Shown: positions 40,562-51,994, numbered from the stretch's first letter. The stretch is 61,109 nucleotides of DNA from Candidatus Anderseniibacteriota bacterium (GCA_021414205.1 JAIOOW010000002.1:279062-340170), one strand, 5' to 3'. Notes: generated from the sequence alone by a model not told the origin. Numbers and translations are program-made.

Positions 40562-41479
40562 ATGAAAACCATCAAACCAAAGCAAAAAAAAGGTTCAGCG
40601 TCTAAGAAATCTTCTAAGTCCTCACCAGCAAAGAAAAAGAAGGGAGTACGAAAGCCTATGTCATCACCCGTATTACTTGTGCCAGGAGCTTCGGCAACCG
40701 GCCGAGACTTTCTCCTCGAGAAACTGATCGAACACGGCCAAATCGTCGGGGAACGCGTTGGGAGAAAAAAGGCAGTCAACATTGCAGTTGCGGCCAAAAC
40801 GACTGACCGCGAACAGCGAGGGGCAGCAGATCGCACAAAGATCTGTATTCCTGCAGAGGAATTCACTAAACTCCTTGATAATGGAGACGTGATCGCAGAC
40901 TATGTTCTGGAAAGCAACGGAAGACGCTACGGCTACGGGAAAGACGCATTTGACGCTGACCCGGAAGCAGACGTCACCGTTTCAGATGCGTCCGTGTACC
41001 AGATCCCAGCTTTGAAAAAGCAACTTGGGGATCGCGTACATACAGCGGCAATGGTTGCAACCCGCGACTACCGCTACAGAAACCTTACTGCTCGAGGATC
41101 AGAAAGCCACGAAGAAGTGCTCGATCGCCTCAATTTGGGAGATGCGCATGTGGCGCTCCTGATCATGATGGGAGGAAACCCGACCGTTCAATACTCGGAG
41201 TACATCGACCCAGCAATCGCAGCATTAATTGGTGGAATTGCGATGGCGGCACGAGAAGGCGAAGAACGTCCAGACCTTGAAAAAGCGTTGAAAGCAATCT
41301 GTGGATCCGACACCGTCATCAGAATGGTGAAGGAACTCGCAGTGGATCATCGCCAATATGTTGACTCCCTGGTTATCCTCGGAGAAAGACATCGAGTAGA
41401 GGATCCTACGACGCCGATCACGGAAACCCAGTTCTTCGAAACTGGCGTGGAAATGATTAAGAAGGCACTCGCCCTGTAA
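40562..41479 (+). CDS. guanylate-kinase-fold protein with altered P-loop
   Basis: LLVPGASATGRDFLLEKL; TTDREQRGAADRTKICIPAEEFTKLLDNGDVIADYV...YGYGKDAF; RGSESHEEVLDRL; Lys-rich N-terminus. Confidence 0.7.
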   Translation: MKTIKPKQKKGSASKKSSKSSPAKKKKGVRKPMSSPVLLVPGASATGRDFLLEKLIEHGQIVGERVGRKKAVNIAVAAKTTDREQRGAADRTKICIPAEEFTKLLDNGDVIADYVLESNGRRYGYGKDAFDADPEADVTVSDASVYQIPALKKQLGDRVHTAAMVATRDYRYRNLTARGSESHEEVLDRLNLGDAHVALLIMMGGNPTVQYSEYIDPAIAALIGGIAMAAREGEERPDLEKALKAICGSDTVIRMVKELAVDHRQYVDSLVILGERHRVEDPTTPITETQFFETGVEMIKKALAL

Positions 41480-41499
41480 CCAAGTGAATCGATTGAACA

Positions 41500-41527
41500 C
41501 GCAGTCACCTGATTGCGTGTTTTTTCT
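41500..41527 (+). terminator. intrinsic terminator
   Basis: ACGCA ... TGCGT followed by a T-rich tract. Confidence 0.7.
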
Positions 41528-41532
41528 TGTAT

Positions 41533-41561
41533 AAAAAAGCCTCGTCGAGAATTCGACGAGG
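41533..41561 (-). terminator. intrinsic terminator of the MBL gene
   Basis: CCTCGTCGA-N4-TCGACGAGG followed (minus strand) by CTTTTTT. Confidence 0.85.
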
Positions 41562-41579
41562 TCGTTATTGACTATTATT

Positions 41580-42389
41580 TTACGTCAGCTGGTATGCGTC
41601 GCCATCACGAGCAATGATGACTTGAAGCCTGCCGGCCGTCGTAGCACCTCTTGCAAAATCTTTAGCAGCTTCGAAACACTGCTCCGGAACATGATTAAGG
41701 ATGAGTCGTCGCACACCCACTCCTCCGACTACTCCGATCCACGAGATGGCGGTATCAAAATCAATGTGTCCGCCTGCGGTTTTCGTTGCTCCTGCCGAAA
41801 GCAAGATCGTATTGCAATCCAGCGCTTCCTGAAACAGCTTTGGCTGCCCATCCAATGGAGCGCAAGCATCGCCGGCGTACAAGAAGGATCGGCCGTCAAG
41901 CACCACTTCGTACGCAACCGATTCATGACCAGGGATGTGCCGAACAGGGATCATGCGCATATTCGCACTGCATCCACTGATGGCAAATGGCATGCTGTCT
42001 TGAATTTCCTCCACCACCATTCCTGGATCTCGAACGGCATCAGCACAATATACGGAGAACAGCGTACCAATACGCTGCTCAAGACCGCTTGGCCCGCGAA
42101 GCGTCAACTTGTTCGGCGTACCATCGAAGTCCTTCGCTTCAAGCGTCCGATGTACCAGAAACGGAATCAGATCGCTCATGTGATCCGGATGGAAATGCGT
42201 GATCCACACTTCATCGATCTCAAGCGGCGAAATGCCGTAGTGCGCCATCTGATGCATCGCGCCGAATCCGCAATCGAGCAGCATATTTTTTGTACCCACC
42301 GTCAGCACAAAGCATGCCGGATGCCGCTCACGCGTCGTCTTCCAATCTCCCGCTCCCAACACTTTTAACTTGAATGTACTATCAGACAT
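41580..42389 (-). CDS. metallo-beta-lactamase fold hydrolase (RNase Z-like)
   Basis: ITHFHPDHMSDLIPF, RHIPGHESVAYEV, SFLYAGDACAP; AAGGAGGT SD. Confidence 0.88.
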   Translation of the reverse strand: MSDSTFKLKVLGAGDWKTTRERHPACFVLTVGTKNMLLDCGFGAMHQMAHYGISPLEIDEVWITHFHPDHMSDLIPFLVHRTLEAKDFDGTPNKLTLRGPSGLEQRIGTLFSVYCADAVRDPGMVVEEIQDSMPFAISGCSANMRMIPVRHIPGHESVAYEVVLDGRSFLYAGDACAPLDGQPKLFQEALDCNTILLSAGATKTAGGHIDFDTAISWIGVVGGVGVRRLILNHVPEQCFEAAKDFARGATTAGRLQVIIARDGDAYQLT

Positions 42390-42437
42390 GAAAACCTCCT
42401 TCAGTGCCTATCAAAACAACCGCACAAACCCGAATGC

Positions 42438-42466
42438 ACCATAATGCATGATTCCGTTTTTGTCAA
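42438..42466 (-). promoter_or_regulatory. promoter of the MBL gene
   Basis: TTGACA - N17 - TATGGT. Confidence 0.75.
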
Positions 42467-42474
42467 TGTTCTCC

Positions 42475-44380
<1,906 letters not shown>

Positions 44381-44628
44381 AGACGGATCATAATTGTCGT
44401 CTTCTTTTCAAAATCATCATTGCGCCAATGATACTCGAACAAGGCGCTCATGATCACAAAAAATATAAATTCCGCCAGAAGAATGATAACTGTTGCCATA
44501 ACAATACCGTTTTAGTATATCATGCAGCAGATATTGACAAAATAAAAAATATGCATAACTATATGCAAACGGTTGGCATGTTGCCAACTTGTTTGTTGTT
44601 TTTACCCGAATACGAGGAGATTCGACCA

Positions 44629-45630
44629 ATGGGCAGACCCGTAACACTGTTTACTGGACAATGGGGAGACCTGGAGTTGGAGGAACTGTGTAAGAAAGCC
44701 AAGGACTGGGGCTACGACGGCCTGGAACTGGCTTGCTGGGGGAAGGTTCCCCACTTCGACGTTCAGCGAGCATTGAGCGAGCCTGATTACTGCATGAAAA
44801 TCCATGCGCTGCTCGGACGATACGGCCTGAAGGTATTTGCGATCTCTGCACACCTGGTTGGGCAAGCCACACTGGATCACATCGACGCACGGCATAAAGA
44901 AATCTTGCCCGATCACGTATGGGGCAATGGCGATCCGGCAGGCGTCAACGAACGAGCGTGCCAGGAAATGAAAGACACGGCCCGCGCCGCACAGAAATTG
45001 GGCGTCAAGGTTGTGAACGGCTTCACCGGATCGAGCATCTGGCACATGGTTTACGACTTTCCGCCAACGCCCAAATCGATGTACGATGCCGGCTTTGAAC
45101 TGCTGGCGGAACGATGGAACCCAATCCTAGACGTGTTCCAGAGATGCGGTGTGAAGTTCGCGCTCGAAGTTCACCCGACCGAAATTGCGTTCGACATCTA
45201 CACCGCGGAACGAGCACTGGCTGCGCTGAATGATCGCGAAGAATTCGGATTCAATTTCGATCCGAGTCATCTCATTCATCAGGGAATCGACCCTGCCGAA
45301 TTCATCCGCTACTTCCCGAATCGCATCTATCACGTCCACATGAAGGACGCGAAGGTGACACTCAACGGACGATCCGGAATCTTGGCAAGCCACCTGTCGT
45401 TCGGTGATCCGCGCCGCGGCTGGGACTTCCGCAGCATGGGCCGCGGAGGAGTCAACTTCGAAGAAATCATCCGCGCCCTCAACGCCGCCAAGTACTCAGG
45501 ACCCTTGTCAGTTGAATGGGAAGATTCCGGCATGGATCGCGAGCACGGCGCCCGCGAATCGTGCAAGGTCGTCAAGGAACTCGACTTCCCATCTTCAGAT
45601 CGAGCATTCGACGCCGCATTTGCGGAATAG
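44629..45630 (+). CDS. sugar phosphate isomerase/epimerase (xylose-isomerase-like TIM barrel)
   Basis: [84 protein letters not shown] at 44614. Confidence 0.92.
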   Translation: MGRPVTLFTGQWGDLELEELCKKAKDWGYDGLELACWGKVPHFDVQRALSEPDYCMKIHALLGRYGLKVFAISAHLVGQATLDHIDARHKEILPDHVWGNGDPAGVNERACQEMKDTARAAQKLGVKVVNGFTGSSIWHMVYDFPPTPKSMYDAGFELLAERWNPILDVFQRCGVKFALEVHPTEIAFDIYTAERALAALNDREEFGFNFDPSHLIHQGIDPAEFIRYFPNRIYHVHMKDAKVTLNGRSGILASHLSFGDPRRGWDFRSMGRGGVNFEEIIRALNAAKYSGPLSVEWEDSGMDREHGARESCKVVKELDFPSSDRAFDAAFAE

Positions 45631-45661
45631 AATCTTCAATACAACAACGCCGCTCTTTACC

Positions 45662-45703
45662 TCCGCAGGAATCCACTTCATTGTGAATCCTGCGGATTTT
45701 TTA
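45662..45703 (+). terminator. intrinsic terminator
   Basis: TCCGCAGGAATCCAC...GTGAATCCTGCGGA TTTTTTATT. Confidence 0.85.
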
Positions 45704-47116
45704 TTCCCGCTTTCTACCCTCTATTTCTAATAACGCTACTACCCCGATCGGCGCAGCATACGCCATATATTGCGCAAACCATACAGAATGGAAATTTAAA
45801 AACACGAGAAATGCCAATAATGACGCCGTAAAAAATCCAACATATTTTCGCGCATACACAACATATACAAGCCCGAGCAATACCAGCAACTCCACTTTCG
45901 AAGATGGGCCTACGAGGCCAAGAAATGCATCAACAGAAGGCACAGAGAAGTGGGTGACCGGTCCGCGCGTAAACGAGAACGCCATGCTCTTCAGAAAAGA
46001 TGTAATATTCGCAACCATAAACGGTATAGAAACAGCAAGTGGAATCAAAATAAGACTGAGTGCTCCAAGAAAAGTTTTTTTAATCCGATCTTTCGAGGAA
46101 GTTGCCTGCCATAATGCGATCACATACAACGGCAATAAGATTGCAGAAATATGTCGAAACGAAAGCGATAATCCGAAAAGAAACAAACTCAAGTACGGAC
46201 GCTTTTTAAGAAGCAGCAAAGATAGAACGAGAAAAAATATGGGAATAAAATCAAACAACCCAACCGTTGCAATATAGAGCGACCAACGATTCAATAAGAA
46301 AAATAAAGCTCCAAAAAACGCGAGAACATACCATCCTCTTTTCCAAAAAACAGAAAACAGCAGCCCCGCAGTAGCTAATGCGAATAATAAGAATACCGGC
46401 CGCCAAAATGCTATCCAACTTGAGTACGTATCCAGCCCTGCCCATTGCGACAACGCAGATACTAGATAAAACGAGGGTAAGTATGTTGCGTAACTGCTAT
46501 TATCCTGCAAATTGCCTGATAAAATCCTATCGTACGGATTCTTACCATGAATGATGTCACTTCCCGCGTCATATGTAAGCGCGATATCCGTCCCCACTGT
46601 ATTTATATGCAGTATCTGCTCAATAAAAGAAATGATCTGCGGTCGAGGAGCAAGAACACGATACGACAGTTCGTGTGTATCATTAAAATATCGGATAAAC
46701 AGCGGATGCTTTTCTAACAGCGATGATGCTGTAAGAGTAATGGCGGCGGGTTGGGCAGGATCGAGCGAAATTGACGCAAATCGAAATCGTAATTTATCGC
46801 TCGATAACACATCCCCTAGCTTTGAATCTATAATACGAATAACGCTTCCATCTTCTCGAGAAATCACAAGAGTGAGCATTGTCGTATTCGGCAGCTGATT
46901 CGCATTTTCTACCTGGATATCTATCCCGTCTACAATTCGAATAGATATAGGAAGTACTTGCGATACAGGATGCTCTGCATATACGGACACCGACGTATTA
47001 TCTTTAACTTGTTCGTACACCGGCGTCGGAATCAGCCACAGGCACCATACGAGCACGGCAAGAAACCCTCCTGCTTTTACCAACACCTCTCGAATACGCC
47101 AAGCAGATTCTTCCAT
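45701..47116 (-). CDS. polytopic membrane protein, probable GT-C/GT87-like glycosyltransferase
   Basis: Many TMs; DIIHGKNPYDRILSG motif typical of GT-C-like proteins; TAGAGT 6 nt before ATG. Confidence 0.7.
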   Translation of the reverse strand: MEESAWRIREVLVKAGGFLAVLVWCLWLIPTPVYEQVKDNTSVSVYAEHPVSQVLPISIRIVDGIDIQVENANQLPNTTMLTLVISREDGSVIRIIDSKLGDVLSSDKLRFRFASISLDPAQPAAITLTASSLLEKHPLFIRYFNDTHELSYRVLAPRPQIISFIEQILHINTVGTDIALTYDAGSDIIHGKNPYDRILSGNLQDNSSYATYLPSFYLVSALSQWAGLDTYSSWIAFWRPVFLLFALATAGLLFSVFWKRGWYVLAFFGALFFLLNRWSLYIATVGLFDFIPIFFLVLSLLLLKKRPYLSLFLFGLSLSFRHISAILLPLYVIALWQATSSKDRIKKTFLGALSLILIPLAVSIPFMVANITSFLKSMAFSFTRGPVTHFSVPSVDAFLGLVGPSSKVELLVLLGLVYVVYARKYVGFFTASLLAFLVFLNFHSVWFAQYMAYAAPIGVVALLEIEGRKRE

Positions 47117-47138
47117 GCCCTTACTCTAGCACGAGTAG

Positions 47139-47966
47139 TTAGAATGTCACCGTCTGCGCAATTTGGTCTAGTACCGTATCTGGGGTGAATACATCGCGCT
47201 CCGCCTGGCATTCTTGCTGCTTCGGCTGATCATAATTTGCACACTGCACCAATCGAAGAGAAAACGTCAGGATAACCGTTGTATCCCCCTTGTACCATGC
47301 ATACGCATATTGATTATACATACTCCCCGCAGCCCCTTCTGAGCTTGTCGTAAGGCAATACGTGGTGCCGTTTATTGTCTTCTGCTCCGTCTTTCCTCCT
47401 CTTGCTATTTCAGAACCTGCCTGCGTGCATGCAAACGGTTCGTGCGTCACTTGTATCTTTGGCGGCCAATCTACTAGGCTAATATACTTGGTTGGAATAG
47501 TGGGTGGATATTGAAACGAAGTATGCTGCGCAGTATCGGTAATAGTCTTCCATGTTGTACGATCAACTGTTCCGGGAAGAGCGCAATTTGCAAATGTCGT
47601 TGCATCTCCTTCTGTAATAAATGCGGTATCTCCTTTATTCCAGAACACAATACTTTCATCTGCATTCGCATATCGAGCACCACTTGCGGACATCGCATGA
47701 GGAAGCGACATAGCTCTGCCATCGCTCAACTTTAAGTCAACACGAGTATCGTTATCGAGATAAAACGTAGCTTGCACAGTCTTGCCGGCATCGCATGCAA
47801 ACGTAACAGTTTTAGCCGTGCCCGCAGGGGTCGGGGAACTAGAAGCTATGGGCGTTGCAGTAGGCACTACAGCGGGCTTCGTGTAATTTGCGCCATACCA
47901 CACGGCAAGCGCAATACCTGCAATGATGATCAATGCCGCCGCCGCATACGTAAGAGAGTTTTTCAT
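47139..47966 (-). CDS. secreted/anchored hypothetical protein
   Basis: N-terminal TM, Pro/Thr/Ser linker, C-terminal domain. Confidence 0.65.
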   Translation of the reverse strand: MKNSLTYAAAALIIIAGIALAVWYGANYTKPAVVPTATPIASSSPTPAGTAKTVTFACDAGKTVQATFYLDNDTRVDLKLSDGRAMSLPHAMSASGARYANADESIVFWNKGDTAFITEGDATTFANCALPGTVDRTTWKTITDTAQHTSFQYPPTIPTKYISLVDWPPKIQVTHEPFACTQAGSEIARGGKTEQKTINGTTYCLTTSSEGAAGSMYNQYAYAWYKGDTTVILTFSLRLVQCANYDQPKQQECQAERDVFTPDTVLDQIAQTVTF

Positions 47967-48214
47967 GCCCTGCGTTCAACGACAATCGTGCACTTGGTAA
48001 CAAGCGCTGCCAGAGCGCCTACGGCAGCAAGCACTGGAGCCAGTACAGTTCCAATTATTGCAACCGTAAGAGGAATGACTATCAACACCACTCCGTTCTC
48101 GTCCTTAATAGTAATTCTTCGAACATTTCCTTCTTTAATGAGTCGCTTGATCGTTTCAACGATTCTATCGCCATCCATCTTAAATTCTTCTTTGGTTGTT
48201 TTTTCTTCATCCAT
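47963..48214 (-). CDS. DUF4342 family protein
   Basis: ETIKRLIKEGNVRRITIKDENGVVLIVIPLTVAIIGTVLAPVLAAVGALAALVTKC. Confidence 0.85.
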   Translation of the reverse strand: MDEEKTTKEEFKMDGDRIVETIKRLIKEGNVRRITIKDENGVVLIVIPLTVAIIGTVLAPVLAAVGALAALVTKCTIVVERRA

Positions 48215-48279
48215 ATATATACCGTACGCTCCCTAATTCCTATTGCAAGGTATTTCAGCTACCATATGCATATACCTGT

Positions 48280-48756
48280 ATGAACATGCTTCTCAAAGTA
48301 CTTACTATCACGCTCCTAGCTGCCGCAATAGTTATAAGTATACTCACCCTCAATTGGCGCACGCAGGTCGCACAAGCACCAACTCCTCTGCCTGCATCTC
48401 CTCAACCAAGCATCAGTAACAACCCGGAGAAATCAGACACTATTCGAGTTACAACCCCACAACCAAACGAAATAACCGCCGGCACAATTAGTGTTGCCGG
48501 AGAAGCTCGAGGAACATGGTTTTTTGAAGCATCGTTCCCAATTCAGCTTGAAGATGCCTCAGGAAAAATAATTTCATCAACTACAGCCCAAGCCCAAAGC
48601 GACTGGATGACGACTGACTTTGTTCCGTTCAAAGCAACCCTTGCTGCTCCTCGAGAATTTACTGGCTCCGCAACCCTTGTACTAAAAAAAGACAATCCAT
48701 CCGGATTACCGCAAAACGACGAAACATTTAAAATTCCAATCACCGTAAAAAAGTAA
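48280..48756 (+). CDS. Gmad2 immunoglobulin-like domain protein
   Basis: RVTTPQPNEITAGTISVAGEARGTWFFEASFPIQLEDASGKII...FVPFKATL. Confidence 0.8.
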   Translation: MNMLLKVLTITLLAAAIVISILTLNWRTQVAQAPTPLPASPQPSISNNPEKSDTIRVTTPQPNEITAGTISVAGEARGTWFFEASFPIQLEDASGKIISSTTAQAQSDWMTTDFVPFKATLAAPREFTGSATLVLKKDNPSGLPQNDETFKIPITVKK

Positions 48757-48793
48757 TAAAAACGCGAACTTAGCGGCATTGCCCAAGATAGTC

Positions 48794-48822
48794 TTTACAA
48801 AATAGATAAAATAATCTATAGT
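48794..48822 (+). promoter_or_regulatory. promoter
   Basis: TTTACA - N17 - TATAGT. Confidence 0.7.
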
Positions 48823-48893
48823 ATAAACGATAGCCTATTACGGTCATTTACGACTGTTTTCGCAAGAATTTTTAAGAATAGGCAATTAACACT

Positions 48894-49910
48894 ATGGTAT
48901 CAGCACAAGAGCTAGAAAATATACGCGTGCCTACATTTTCGATTTCCACATCGCTTATCATCAATGCTGCACGCGAAAAAGGACTCAAGTTCGAACCGCT
49001 CCCCGAGCGAGCATTCCGCATATCCAAAGGCGTAACCTCCCATTACTTCAAAGGGACGAGCTTCCCATGCAATAACATGGTCGCATCTCAACTTTCGAAT
49101 AATAAATATTTTCTGCGAAAAGTGTTAAAAAAACACAACATTCCCGCACCCAAGACAATTCGGCTTCAGTATGCATCCCAATGGGAAAAAGCAATCGCCG
49201 GATCGCTAAAATTTCCACTGGTCGTAAAACCGACATCAGCCTCGCATGCACACGGATCGTCCATGAATATTATTTCTGCCGACGAATTGCGCCGAGCAGT
49301 ACGCCGAGCATTTGATTATATGAAAAAGAATAATGCTGGAACACGAGTGCTCGTAGAAGAATTTTTTGAGGGTAACGATCTTCGCTTCTTTGTTATTGGA
49401 AATAAAGTTGTATCCGTAGTACAACGGGAACCTGCGTATGTCATCGGCGATGGCGTAAACAAGATTCGAAAACTTATCACAGACTTCAATCAAGAATGGC
49501 GCTCGCCTATTAAGTACGACTTACCTCTATGCCCAATCCCCATAGATACCGAAACTGCTCGACGCCTGCATAGGCAAAAAAAGACGCTTAATTCTATTCC
49601 GAAAAAAGGAGAAAAAGTTACGCTGCGATGGAACGCAAACGTGAGTACCGGCGGGCGCGCCATTGATGTAACAGATATCGTGCATCCAAGCCTCAAAAAA
49701 ATTGCTATTCAAATAGCGCATATCGCAAAGCTTGAAATTACTGGGGTAGATATTCTATGTAAAGATATTACTTCAAAAGACACTTCCGCAAAAAATATTT
49801 GCGTACTGGAAACAAACGACTCTCCCGGTATCGACATCCATCACTTTCCGTTTGAAGGCAAGGGCAAAAATATATCCTCAATGATCTTAGATTATATATT
49901 TGACATTTAG
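48894..49910 (+). CDS. ATP-grasp ligase (cyanophycin synthetase/glutathione synthase-like)
   Basis: FPLVVKPTSASHAHGSSMNI, VLVEEFFEGNDLRFFVIGNKVVSVVQREPAYVIGDG, ITGVDILCKD, CVLETNDSPGIDIHHFP. Confidence 0.92.
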   Translation: MVSAQELENIRVPTFSISTSLIINAAREKGLKFEPLPERAFRISKGVTSHYFKGTSFPCNNMVASQLSNNKYFLRKVLKKHNIPAPKTIRLQYASQWEKAIAGSLKFPLVVKPTSASHAHGSSMNIISADELRRAVRRAFDYMKKNNAGTRVLVEEFFEGNDLRFFVIGNKVVSVVQREPAYVIGDGVNKIRKLITDFNQEWRSPIKYDLPLCPIPIDTETARRLHRQKKTLNSIPKKGEKVTLRWNANVSTGGRAIDVTDIVHPSLKKIAIQIAHIAKLEITGVDILCKDITSKDTSAKNICVLETNDSPGIDIHHFPFEGKGKNISSMILDYIFDI

Positions 49911-49928
49911 TATAAATAGTGCTATAAT
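49900..49928 (+). promoter_or_regulatory. perfect consensus sigma70 promoter
   Basis: TTGACA - N17 - TATAAT; -35 lies inside the last codons of the upstream ATP-grasp gene. Confidence 0.85.
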
Positions 49929-49986
49929 TGAACGTTGCTGAAATTCAGATATTTTCACCTTCCACCTGCCCCTTGAAAGGAAATCC

Positions 49987-50301
49987 GTGAACGAAAACCC
50001 TGCCCTCCAGTCGCTGGTAGTAATGTGCGTAATCATGGCCGGGTTTGGGATCATAATCAAACATGACCCATTCTGGCTCATCCGACCTCTCGGAAGATAC
50101 GCTGGCAAACTTGCAAAACGCTTTATCGGTGCGTGCTACAAATTTTCAAAGAGATCGACTGTGTCGCTTTGGAAAATTATGACAAACCAGCATAAAGCAA
50201 TCATTACGAGAATCGTTTGCGGTATTGCAATGGTTCCGTTAGCCATAACAACCGCACTATTATTCCTCCCTGCTGACCTGATTGGCAGCGGAAAGAAGTA
50301 A
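49987..50301 (+). CDS. small membrane protein, GTG start
   Basis: AAAGGA SD 7-8 nt before GTG; N- and C-terminal TMs; private terminator. Confidence 0.65.
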   Translation: MNENPALQSLVVMCVIMAGFGIIIKHDPFWLIRPLGRYAGKLAKRFIGACYKFSKRSTVSLWKIMTNQHKAIITRIVCGIAMVPLAITTALLFLPADLIGSGKK

Positions 50302-50332
50302 GAGGGACACTCGCATGTTACCTCTCGCACAC

Positions 50333-50364
50333 ATCGCCCGATGTTTACATCTGGGCGATTTTTT
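50333..50364 (+). terminator. intrinsic terminator
   Basis: ATCGCCCG ATGTTTACAT CTGGGCGAT TTTTTAT. Confidence 0.85.
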
Positions 50365-50368
50365 ATGT

Positions 50369-50418
50369 AAAAAAAGAACCCGTCCTGTCACTCACGGTGA
50401 GCAACAGGTACGGGTTTA
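50369..50418 (-). terminator. intrinsic terminator of the 50466..50864 gene
   Basis: AAACCCGTACCTGTTGCTCACCGTGAGTGACAGGACGGGTT CTTTTTTT. Confidence 0.85.
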
Positions 50419-50465
50419 CAAGGATCAAACGAAAATCGCACTTCTTCGCAAATGACGCGGCGAAA

Positions 50466-50864
50466 TTAGGTGCGAACGACCGACAGCACTGGTTGGCGGG
50501 TCACGACGAGGCCGTATTTCGCAGCGGCACAAACCTTGGTAATGGCACACTCGAAGTCTCGAACTCCCGGCGAAGTCGTCGCCGGAGTCTGCTTCGTAAT
50601 GCGCGTCAAGGGGGTTGCCAGGGCGACGTCGGCGATCGTTGTTGCCGGAGTCACGGAATTGTTCACGGTCAGGGCGCCGGCAATGTCGGGCAGGACGACC
50701 GAAGGTTGGACCATTTCGCTTGTCAGCAGATTAACCTGGCCTTCAGCGGCCTTTTGGACGACGGTCGCACCCTTGGCGACGGCGGAACCACACAGCAGCA
50801 AACCGACGGATAGCACGCAGACGCAAAAGGCGATCGGAACAAAATGACCAAGCGTTCTCTTCAT
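50466..50864 (-). CDS. secreted hypothetical protein
   Basis: Signal peptide MKRTLGHFVPIAFCVCVLSVGLLLCGSAVA; AAGGAAG SD; private terminator. Confidence 0.65.
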   Translation of the reverse strand: MKRTLGHFVPIAFCVCVLSVGLLLCGSAVAKGATVVQKAAEGQVNLLTSEMVQPSVVLPDIAGALTVNNSVTPATTIADVALATPLTRITKQTPATTSPGVRDFECAITKVCAAAKYGLVVTRQPVLSVVRT

Positions 50865-51147
50865 GGGAAACTTCCTTTTTTGCGTAACAATCGAACAGTC
50901 GTTTTGCCTGAACATGGGAGCATCTGTACTCCAAACGTTTCGTACTACGAAGAAGGGTCCTTATTCCTTCTTAATAACGTATTTGGTTTTCAATGTTCAA
51001 GCAAAATCGGCACTTCCTGCAGTATATATAGCCTATATTTTTCGTCAAGCATTTTTTTGGGCCACCACGTACCCACCCCCTTCACCGCATATTCATATTC
51101 ATTTTGTATAGTAGGAACGCAACTAACTCGTAACATATCCAACATTT

Positions 51148-51651
51148 ATGAAATCATTTAAAAAACCGCTTATTGCTATCGCAACCGTTGCCGTGCTGGG
51201 CACCGGTACAGCAGTGGGCATACAAACAGCCCATGCGGCTACTCCGCCAGCTCGCACAAGCCTTATCGATGCGCTGGTAGCAAAGTTTCATTTGAACAAA
51301 TCAGACGTGGAGACAGTATTCAAACAAACCCACGAAGAAAACATGGCTAGCCGCCAACAAGCATTTACCGATCGCTTAACCCAAGCCGTAAAAGACGGCA
51401 AACTTACCCAAGCACAAGCTGATGCCATCACTGCTAAACAAGCAGAAGTAAAAGCATTCATGGATTCCCTAAAAGATAAAGCACCCGCTGAACGCAAAAC
51501 GGCCATTAAGCAAGAGCAAAAAGATCTCGCAACATGGGCAAAAGATAACGATATTCCTGCACAATTTACACACATCGCCAGGCCAATGATGGGCCATGGG
51601 ATGGGGTTTGAACGCCCTATGGGGAACGCAATGCACCCGGACGCTCAATAG
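51148..51651 (+). CDS. secreted helical hypothetical protein
   Basis: Signal peptide ...TAHAATP; charged helical region; His/Met-rich C-terminus. Confidence 0.7.
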   Translation: MKSFKKPLIAIATVAVLGTGTAVGIQTAHAATPPARTSLIDALVAKFHLNKSDVETVFKQTHEENMASRQQAFTDRLTQAVKDGKLTQAQADAITAKQAEVKAFMDSLKDKAPAERKTAIKQEQKDLATWAKDNDIPAQFTHIARPMMGHGMGFERPMGNAMHPDAQ

Positions 51652-51729
51652 TCCATACATAATGCATTTGCACAACTAGGTGGTTTTAGTGCTAGAATAT
51701 GGAGATAGATTTTCTAACGTCACCATACT

Positions 51730-51978
51730 ATGGCAAATGCAGCATTTATGAAACCGATGACAATCAGCGCAGACCTTGCGACGGTTGTTGGAACAGGGCC
51801 GATGCCCCGATCAGAAGTAGTTAAGAAATTGTGGGAATACATCAAGAAACACGATCTTCAAGATCCTGCAAACAAGCGAAACATCAATGCAGACGAAAAC
51901 TTAAAGAAAGTATTCGGCGGCAAAGAAGTGGTAAATATGTTTGAAATGACAAAGCTCGTTTCAGCTCACCTTTCATAA
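51730..51978 (+). CDS. SWIB/MDM2 domain protein
   Basis: KPMTISADLATVVGTGPMPRSEVVKKLWEYIKKHDLQDPANKRNINADENLKKVFGGKEVVNMFEMTKLVSAHL. Confidence 0.95.
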   Translation: MANAAFMKPMTISADLATVVGTGPMPRSEVVKKLWEYIKKHDLQDPANKRNINADENLKKVFGGKEVVNMFEMTKLVSAHLS

Positions 51979-51994
51979 GAATAAAGAAGCCTTT

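Noticed and set aside
44428-44628. N-terminal 67-aa extension of the sugar isomerase
   Set aside because: It spans the promoter, inverted repeat and SD. A good SD precedes the Met at 44629, where TIM-barrel homology begins.
50397-50847. Plus-strand ORFs opposite 50466..50864
   Set aside because: Minus frame has a classic signal peptide, SD and terminator; the plus frames are antisense shadows.
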